Assembly (NCBI GenBank): GCA_024227475.1
Contig: JAAEUI010000614.1
Location: 1-39,254, forward strand
Source of the DNA: Paracoccaceae bacterium
GTDB taxonomy: Bacteria > Pseudomonadota > Alphaproteobacteria > Rhodobacterales > Rhodobacteraceae
Reading direction: 5' to 3'
DNA: 39,254 nt
A program made the translations under genes and the position numbers. Shown here in pieces: positions 34,912-39,254 of this stretch. The notes under the pieces were generated by a model. It worked only from the letters and a program-made list of their open reading frames with translations. It had not been told where the DNA came from and searched no databases. Each line of letters opens with the position of its first letter. The first letter of the stretch is position 1.

Positions 34912-36357
34912 CTACTGCACCTGCCCCGGCAGCCAGGTCGCCACCGCCGGAAACGCGATTAGCAGGACCAACACTGCCAGTTCGATAAACACAAAAGGCA
35001 GGGCCGACCGCACGATCTGCCCGAGCGTCACGTCAAACGGCGCAACCCCTTTCATCACATAAAGCAACAGGCCAAAGGGTGGGGTCAGCAGGCTGATTTC
35101 CATGGTGATCAGCATCAATACCATCAGCCAGGTCACGTCGATATCGAACGTAGCTTGCAACGAAGTAGAGCCAAGCAGGAAAAACGGCAGCGTAAGCAGC
35201 AACATGCTGACCTGATCCATGAAGGCCCCCAGAAACAGCAGTACACACATCATAATAATCACCACCCCAAGCGGGGTCAGATCAAGTGACGTTACCTGCT
35301 GCAGCAACCCGTCGGTGGCACCGGAATTTGCCAGTGCCTGAGAAAACACCAACGAGCCGGTAATAATAAACAGGATCATGGTGTTGATCTTGGCGGTCTC
35401 AATCAAGGCTTTCCAGATGGCGCTGAAATTGAAATCGGCTCCGTTAATGCCGGAAATTTTGACGATATTCTTGAATATCCGAAAGAAGTAGCAGGCAGCA
35501 AAGGAAGCCAGACAACCCATTGCCGCGGCCTCGGTTGGGGCGGCGATTTTAAAGAAGATGCTGCCTACAACTACGATAAAGATTGATCCAAGCGGCATGA
35601 TATAGAGTAAGAACGGCAGTATACGGTTCAGGCCACGCTTCATCCTGCCATCATAGCTGCCAGACCAGAGTTGCCGGCCCCGCCAGTTGACAGAAAGCGT
35701 TAAGGGCTGATCGAACGCCCCGTCGTCCGGCTCGTAGGTTGGGGCCAGGGTGGGGTCGATTATGCATCGGATGATGACATAGGCAAAAAACAGAAAAGCC
35801 ATTAGAACACCAGGAATAATCCCGGCGATCAACAACTTGGCTACGGATTGCTCTGCCAGCGAGGCAAGCAAAACAGCTAGTGCTGAGGGCGGGATCAGCA
35901 TGGCTATTCCGCCCACAGCCATAATAGGCCCCATGGCGATTGATGGCTTGTAGCCGCGCTTCATCATATCAGGCAGAAGGACCGACCCGAGGATCGCGGT
36001 ATTGGCAATGGTGGAGCCCGAAAGTGAGGAAAACACCGTGCCGCCAATTACCGAAACCACCGAAAGGCGCCCTGGAATGCGCGAAATCATCTTGTCAATT
36101 GCACCGATGGCTTTGAAGGCCACGCCGGTTTGCAACAAAATCTCGCCCATGAGCAAAAACAGCGATATCGGTACAAGCGAAAATTTGATGGCGTTGTGAA
36201 ATTCCATCGGCATCAGCACCAGCCCGATGTCGCCATAAATGAACAGGGCGGTGCCAACCACGTTGGCGGCAAAAAACGCCAGTGCTACGGGAAGCCCCAT
36301 GAACATGATAAGGCAGACAGTGCCCAGCAGCAAAATAAGCGCAGAATGCCATTCCAT
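34912..36357 (-). CDS. dctM: TRAP transporter large permease, DctM family
   Basis: A 481-residue membrane protein with about 12 hydrophobic helices. It has GSTIANTAILGSVLLPDMMKRGY (in parts, near residues 114-136), MLIPPSALAVLLASLAEQS and the matching second-half segments of the DctM fold. It is about 50 residues longer than the usual 425-430, with an extra polar loop around residues 199-240 (DPTLAPTYEPDDGAFDQPL and following), probably cytoplasmic. It forms the sodium-coupled channel with DctQ. The gene begins 2 bases after dctQ ends. Confidence 0.9.
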   Translation of the reverse strand: MEWHSALILLLGTVCLIMFMGLPVALAFFAANVVGTALFIYGDIGLVLMPMEFHNAIKFSLVPISLFLLMGEILLQTGVAFKAIGAIDKMISRIPGRLSVVSVIGGTVFSSLSGSTIANTAILGSVLLPDMMKRGYKPSIAMGPIMAVGGIAMLIPPSALAVLLASLAEQSVAKLLIAGIIPGVLMAFLFFAYVIIRCIIDPTLAPTYEPDDGAFDQPLTLSVNWRGRQLWSGSYDGRMKRGLNRILPFLLYIMPLGSIFIVVVGSIFFKIAAPTEAAAMGCLASFAACYFFRIFKNIVKISGINGADFNFSAIWKALIETAKINTMILFIITGSLVFSQALANSGATDGLLQQVTSLDLTPLGVVIIMMCVLLFLGAFMDQVSMLLLTLPFFLLGSTSLQATFDIDVTWLMVLMLITMEISLLTPPFGLLLYVMKGVAPFDVTLGQIVRSALPFVFIELAVLVLLIAFPAVATWLPGQVQ

Positions 36358-36359
36358 GA

Positions 36360-36890
36360 TTAAAACGCCGCCTTTGTCGGATTGGCCGCTTCTTCGTCAA
36401 CGATAGCCCCGGCCCGCCTCAGACGGAACAAAAACTCAAGTGTCAAAAGCAGGAACGACAGGGCAAAGAATGCCAACATGTACCAGTTGGCAATGCGCAG
36501 GTCTTTGTCGGGCAGAGTGCCGTCGACAAACTCCATTATCGTGGCTCGGGTGCCGTAAAAACACAAGATAGTGCAGAGCAAAGCGCCGAGCAGATCAAGA
36601 ACCCGCTCCATCTGAACGGCAGCCCTGTGGGGGAGCAGTGAGACAAACACATCAACCCGCACATGGGCGCCCTGTTGCAAAACCCAGGGAGCGCCGATGA
36701 AAACCCCAACATAAAGCGCATATTCAATGGACTCATTCAGCCACCAGAGCGCCCCCCATTGCTGTTTGATCAAGAGCAGATTAATCGGAATAAAAATGGC
36801 AAACAGCCCGATGGAGGCTGCAACCAACGAAATCAGAAACCTGAGAAAACGGTTGAAACCGACCTCGATGGAATCAATGAGACTGTTCAT
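36360..36890 (-). CDS. dctQ: TRAP transporter small permease, DctQ family
   Basis: A 176-residue four-helix inner-membrane protein of the DctQ family. The N-terminal IEVGFNRFLRFLISLVAAS is the usual amphipathic entry, followed by YALYVGVFIGAPWVLQQGAHVRVDVF, the conserved central stretch (in parts, about residues 57-82). It links the binding protein to DctM. It follows dctP by 91 bases, a gap holding a hairpin. Confidence 0.9.
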   Translation of the reverse strand: MNSLIDSIEVGFNRFLRFLISLVAASIGLFAIFIPINLLLIKQQWGALWWLNESIEYALYVGVFIGAPWVLQQGAHVRVDVFVSLLPHRAAVQMERVLDLLGALLCTILCFYGTRATIMEFVDGTLPDKDLRIANWYMLAFFALSFLLLTLEFLFRLRRAGAIVDEEAANPTKAAF

Positions 36891-36928
36891 TCATTCAAGC
36901 CGTGCAAATTCTGGAAAAAGCTGAAGGT

Positions 36929-36965
36929 GGGTGAACCACAAGCCGGTTTTGCCGATGGTTCACCC
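36929..36965 (-). terminator. Intercistronic hairpin between dctP and dctQ
   Basis: GGGTGAACCA (36929-36938) and TGGTTCACCC (36956-36965) are perfect reverse complements with a 17-base loop. It starts 16 bases after the dctP stop on the minus strand. It likely protects or partly terminates the dctP message so that the binding protein outnumbers the permease. Confidence 0.7.
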
Positions 36966-36981
36966 TGAATAGTATCACAGA

Positions 36982-37968
36982 CTACTTGACAAACAGTTCC
37001 ATCAGCTCAGCTCCTTTTTCGGGGCTGCGCTCCAGCAGTTCGTCCCAACCAGCTTTGCGTGCTGCTGCCAACCACAATGCCGTATCTTCTTCGGAAAATG
37101 TGATCGCGCTCAGACCTTCAGCCGCAGTCTTTTCTTTCTGCGCTTTCAAAAGAGCCTGAAAACCGTCGCTGCTGGTTTCTGACTTGGCCTCATATTCCAT
37201 CACGATTCCGGTAATGAAATCGCGCTGTTCCTGTGTGACGCTATCCCAGGTCTTCTGGTTAACCAATGTGTGAAGAGCGGAATTATAAAAGCCGGGTTCA
37301 ACACGGTACTTTGTTACTTTCACCCAGGAAGGAACCCAGCCTAGGGCGGGCCAGCCGTAACCCTGAACCGTGCCGTTTTCCATATAGGTATAGATCTCGC
37401 TGCCGGTTGAGGTCTGGACCGTGGCGCCCAGAGATTTGAACAGTGCGGTATAAACCGGAGAAACCCTGAGGTTCAGGCCCGTCAGATCAGGCTTGTCGAT
37501 CTTCTCGGACAGCCAAAGGTGGAAGGGGCCAAAATCATGGTGACGACCAACATAGTGAATGTTCTTTTTGGCCATCAGATCCGTGACCATGGCCAGACCA
37601 CCGTTTTCACGCAACTCCGCATAAGGCATTTCCGCAAAGCGCAGAACGGCGGCTTCTTCAAAAACGTTGCCAAAATAGGCCTCGGTGCAGCCGACCATAT
37701 CATAGACACCCTTTGACATTTTCTGTGTCAGGGTAAAGGGGCTGCCGATTGCCGGTGCGCCACCTTTCAAGTCGATCTGAACGATACCTGCGCCTTTTTC
37801 GTTGATCTCGGCAACCAGCCGCTCAAACGGGGCACCCGGAGGGCTGCCAATTGGAAAGCAGCTTGCGCCGGTAAGGGTCACTTCATCCGACATAGCCGGT
37901 GCCGAAGCCAATAATGCGGTCAGCGCGACGGCACCTGTCGTCATTGTTGTTCCGAGTTTTCTTAGCAT
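36982..37968 (-). CDS. dctP: TRAP transporter substrate-binding protein, DctP family
   Basis: A 328-residue periplasmic receptor. The signal peptide MLRKLGTTMTTGAVALTALLASAPAM is followed by VTLTGASCFPIGSPPG. Family features include NLRVSPVYTALFKSLGATVQT (in parts, near residues 165-186), where the arginine binds the substrate carboxylate in DctP proteins, and VNQKTWDSVTQEQRDFI. This supports import of an organic acid. The gene is next to a pathway rich in CoA ligases, so that acid may be the operon's substrate. GGAG lies 8 bases before ATG 37968. The substrate is unknown. Confidence 0.9.
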   Translation of the reverse strand: MLRKLGTTMTTGAVALTALLASAPAMSDEVTLTGASCFPIGSPPGAPFERLVAEINEKGAGIVQIDLKGGAPAIGSPFTLTQKMSKGVYDMVGCTEAYFGNVFEEAAVLRFAEMPYAELRENGGLAMVTDLMAKKNIHYVGRHHDFGPFHLWLSEKIDKPDLTGLNLRVSPVYTALFKSLGATVQTSTGSEIYTYMENGTVQGYGWPALGWVPSWVKVTKYRVEPGFYNSALHTLVNQKTWDSVTQEQRDFITGIVMEYEAKSETSSDGFQALLKAQKEKTAAEGLSAITFSEEDTALWLAAARKAGWDELLERSPEKGAELMELFVK

Positions 37969-38014
37969 GTTACTTTCTCCCGTTGCAGATCAGCCATTTT
38001 AGCAATTATGCATT

Positions 38015-38043
38015 ACAGTACTCTTTTACATGTTTTGTCGCAA
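38015..38043 (-). promoter_or_regulatory. Candidate sigma-70-type promoter of dctP
   Basis: On the minus strand TTGCGA (38043-38038) and TACTGT (38020-38015) are separated by 17 bases, 47 bases upstream of the dctP ATG. The -35 is fair and the -10 weak, so the call is tentative. Confidence 0.3.
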
Positions 38044-38170
38044 CCCTCGTGACTCTGTCAGAGGAGTTCGCACCGGCTTCAGAAGGGGATGAAAAAAGAA
38101 CCAAATCTAGACCACCGGAACCGGCCATTTCCCACGGATGATATCGATCTCTCCAGGTCACGGTCTCTAG

Positions 38171-38208
38171 CGAGTTTCAAGTTTTGTTTGAATCACAAAA
38201 GAAACTCG
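38171..38208. repeat. Bulged hairpin downstream of usp
   Basis: CGAGTTTC (38171-38178) pairs with GAAACTCG (38201-38208), and TTTTGT (38182-38187) pairs with ACAAAA (38195-38200), leaving a 3-base bulge and a 7-base loop. It lies about 150 bases past the usp stop on the minus strand. Without a T-run it is at best a weak terminator; a regulatory role for dctP is also possible. Confidence 0.55.
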
Positions 38209-38358
38209 AAACTTCAACGTTATCAGCATCATAGATCGGCGAATTCCACATCGACTTTTCTCAAGTTAATGTGAAAACGCTATAGTGCAGCATATCTCTA
38301 ACCTGCGGAACGAAAAAGGAGGCACGCCAGTTCTTGCAGCGATTTCGTCAGCGCCAAT

Positions 38359-38811
38359 TTATTTGACTGTTAGTACCGCACACTTGGCCAGAAGCTCGAC
38401 ACGGTGCGACACACCGCCACGAAGAGTCGCTTCAATATTTCCCAGACCACGAGAACCAATGGCAATAATATCCACATTGTTCTTGTCTGCGTAGGATACA
38501 ATCGTTCTGGCAACTGGTCCGGTTTCAACAACGGTTTTCACTTTTGAAACACCTTTGTCGCGAGCAGTCCTTTCCGCCGCCGCGAGCATGTCATTCGAAA
38601 GCAACTTCATAGAGTCCAGTGTTGACACGGAAATTTGTTCCAATTCTGCATAAGCCCGCAGTTCTTCCGTGATTTTAGGGGTTTGATGAAATTTGATCAC
38701 GGTAAGTATGATCAAGTCTGCCTTACAGCCAGCTGCGATTTCGGCGGAGTATTCAACTGCCTTTTGCGAGTGGCTCGAACCATCGATGGCGACCAGAATT
38801 CTACCAATCAT
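38359..38811 (-). CDS. Universal stress protein (UspA family)
   Basis: A 150-residue single UspA domain. It starts MIGRILVAIDGSSHSQKAV, with the aspartate that contacts adenine, and carries the ATP-binding pattern GSRGLGNIEATLRGGVS (about residues 117-133, G-2X-G-9X-G-S/T type), then CAVLTVK as last strand. It is expected to bind ATP and be induced under stress; Usp genes often sit next to TRAP transporter genes, where they may regulate uptake. It is transcribed in the same direction as dctPQM but 390 bases upstream, so it is probably a separate unit. Confidence 0.9.
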   Translation of the reverse strand: MIGRILVAIDGSSHSQKAVEYSAEIAAGCKADLIILTVIKFHQTPKITEELRAYAELEQISVSTLDSMKLLSNDMLAAAERTARDKGVSKVKTVVETGPVARTIVSYADKNNVDIIAIGSRGLGNIEATLRGGVSHRVELLAKCAVLTVK

Positions 38812-38877
38812 TTCCGATTTCCTTCTGTGTATTTGAAAAACCCACTAAAGCACAACAAGCCGTAGGTGTCGAATTTA

Positions 38878-38890
38878 TCACTGTAAGTGA
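38878..38890. promoter_or_regulatory. Small palindrome in the usp promoter region
   Basis: TCACT (38878-38882) and AGTGA (38886-38890) are exact reverse complements around GTA, 67-79 bases upstream of the usp ATG. A TTGACT box (minus strand, 38904-38899) lies just upstream. It could be an operator, but short palindromes occur by chance. Confidence 0.3.
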
Positions 38891-39017
38891 AAGCGGTCAG
38901 TCAAGAAAAGGCAACTATGAAGCAGTTGTGGAAAAGTGAAAAAGTAACGCTGACCGAAGCCAAACACGCCCCCAAAGAACCTTTAAATGGCGGTCAGCAG
39001 AGTTTTTGGAACCATTG

Positions 39018-39034
39018 ACGGACAAACGGTCCGT
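39018..39034. promoter_or_regulatory. Inverted repeat ACGGAC-N5-GTCCGT next to a TATAAT box
   Basis: ACGGAC (39018-39023) and GTCCGT (39029-39034) are exact reverse complements. TTGACG begins at 39015 and TATAAT at 39034, reading rightwards. The 13-base spacing is too short for a normal sigma-70 promoter, but the dyad resembles TetR-type operators. The gene it would control would lie beyond the window. Confidence 0.4.
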
Positions 39035-39119
39035 ATAATTATTAGTGTAAACCGCTGTTATTAAGTTTATTAAATGGGTATGTGCTTTTTTATACCACAT
39101 AAAATACCACTTGAGTCCT

Positions 39120-39133
39120 TAGAGGGCCCTCTA
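39120..39133. repeat. Perfect 14-bp palindrome
   Basis: TAGAGGGCCCTCTA is self-complementary over its full length, in a non-coding stretch. Function unknown; possible protein-binding site or part of an element end. Confidence 0.5.
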
Positions 39134-39254
39134 TTTGACCAAAAGTTTCAAGTCCAATCATGCGGACCAGCGAATCTCGACAATTGAATCGCGAACAAAA
39201 CCGGCCCTCACGCTAAGCCTGTGTTGCAGCGACCCGTTGAAACCGCAGGGACAA

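Larger units (their letters stand above)
37969..38358. other. Intergenic region between usp and dctP
   Basis: 390 bases with no credible gene on either strand; the short open frames lack ribosome sites and family resemblance. It holds the presumed dctP promoter on the minus strand near 38015-38043 and one hairpin at 38171-38208. Confidence 0.6.
38891..39254. other. Right-edge intergenic region, no recognised gene
   Basis: No open frame here resembles a known family or has a good ribosome site. The region holds the inverted repeat at 39018-39034 and the palindrome at 39120-39133, and is more AT-rich than the catabolic blocks between 38991 and 39120. The last 40 bases could be the edge of a neighbouring gene or mobile element, which cannot be judged from this window. 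Confidence 0.5.

Noticed and set aside
38915-39100. A 61-codon minus-strand open frame at the right edge
   Set aside because: No ribosome site, no known domain, and it spans the dyad at 39018-39034. Treated as non-coding.
39160-39254. Possible insertion-sequence end in the last bases (TGTTGCAGCGACCCGTTGAA)
   Set aside because: It vaguely recalls termini of some alphaproteobacterial insertion sequences, but there is no transposase, no matching second end and no target duplication in view.

Overview
The window looks like chromosomal DNA of a marine alphaproteobacterium, most likely the Roseobacter group (Rhodobacteraceae). This rests on the moderate-to-high GC, long runs of start/stop-overlapping catabolic genes, a dimethylglycine/sarcosine-dehydrogenase-type flavoprotein, TRAP and branched-chain-type ABC transporters, and short alphaproteobacterial palindromic repeats. 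The taxonomic call is an inference from content. No rRNA, tRNA, CRISPR array or intact insertion sequence was seen.

Layout. (1) Positions 1-1692 carry the 3' part of a dimethylglycine-dehydrogenase-like gene, followed by a truncated gene fragment and two perfect inverted repeats. (2) Positions 14644 down to 1958 (minus strand) form one compact run for aerobic CoA-dependent catabolism of 2-aminobenzoate (anthranilate) or a close relative: fused aminobenzoyl-CoA monooxygenase/reductase, SDR, MarR regulator, enoyl-CoA hydratase, acyl-CoA dehydrogenase, aryl-CoA ligase, an AsnC-type ligand-binding domain, a five-part ABC importer, a thioesterase and a Rid-family protein. (3) Positions 14645-15140 hold a double MarR-like operator and the decayed remains of a glutaryl-CoA dehydrogenase gene. 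An arylformamidase-like hydrolase follows on the plus strand; it could supply anthranilate from N-formylkynurenine.

(4) Positions 34094 down to 15986 (minus strand) are a second unbroken run of fifteen genes: two MaoC-type proteins, an SCP2-like thiolase, an acyl-CoA ligase, HyuA/HyuB (hydantoinase/oxoprolinase/carboxylase family), an acyl-CoA dehydrogenase, a B12-binding subunit with its mutase catalytic subunit, a three-subunit molybdenum hydroxylase, a class III CoA-transferase, an SDR and a feruloyl-CoA-synthetase-like ligase. I do not recognise this combination as a described pathway, and it is the best candidate here for an undescribed system. Its mutase keeps the carboxylate-binding Tyr/Arg pair of methylmalonyl-CoA mutase but has lost two other conserved active-site motifs. 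A divergent TetR gene with a perfect inverted repeat in the shared promoter region is the likely regulator. (5) Positions 37968-34912 encode a DctPQM TRAP transporter that probably feeds this pathway. (6) Positions 38811-38359 encode a UspA-type stress protein, and the right edge is non-coding with two palindromes.

The two catabolic blocks are similar in design. Each has its own importer (ABC or TRAP), its own local regulator (MarR or TetR), CoA activation and beta-oxidation-like enzymes. They meet tail to tail at 15977/15986 with only 8 bases between stop codons.
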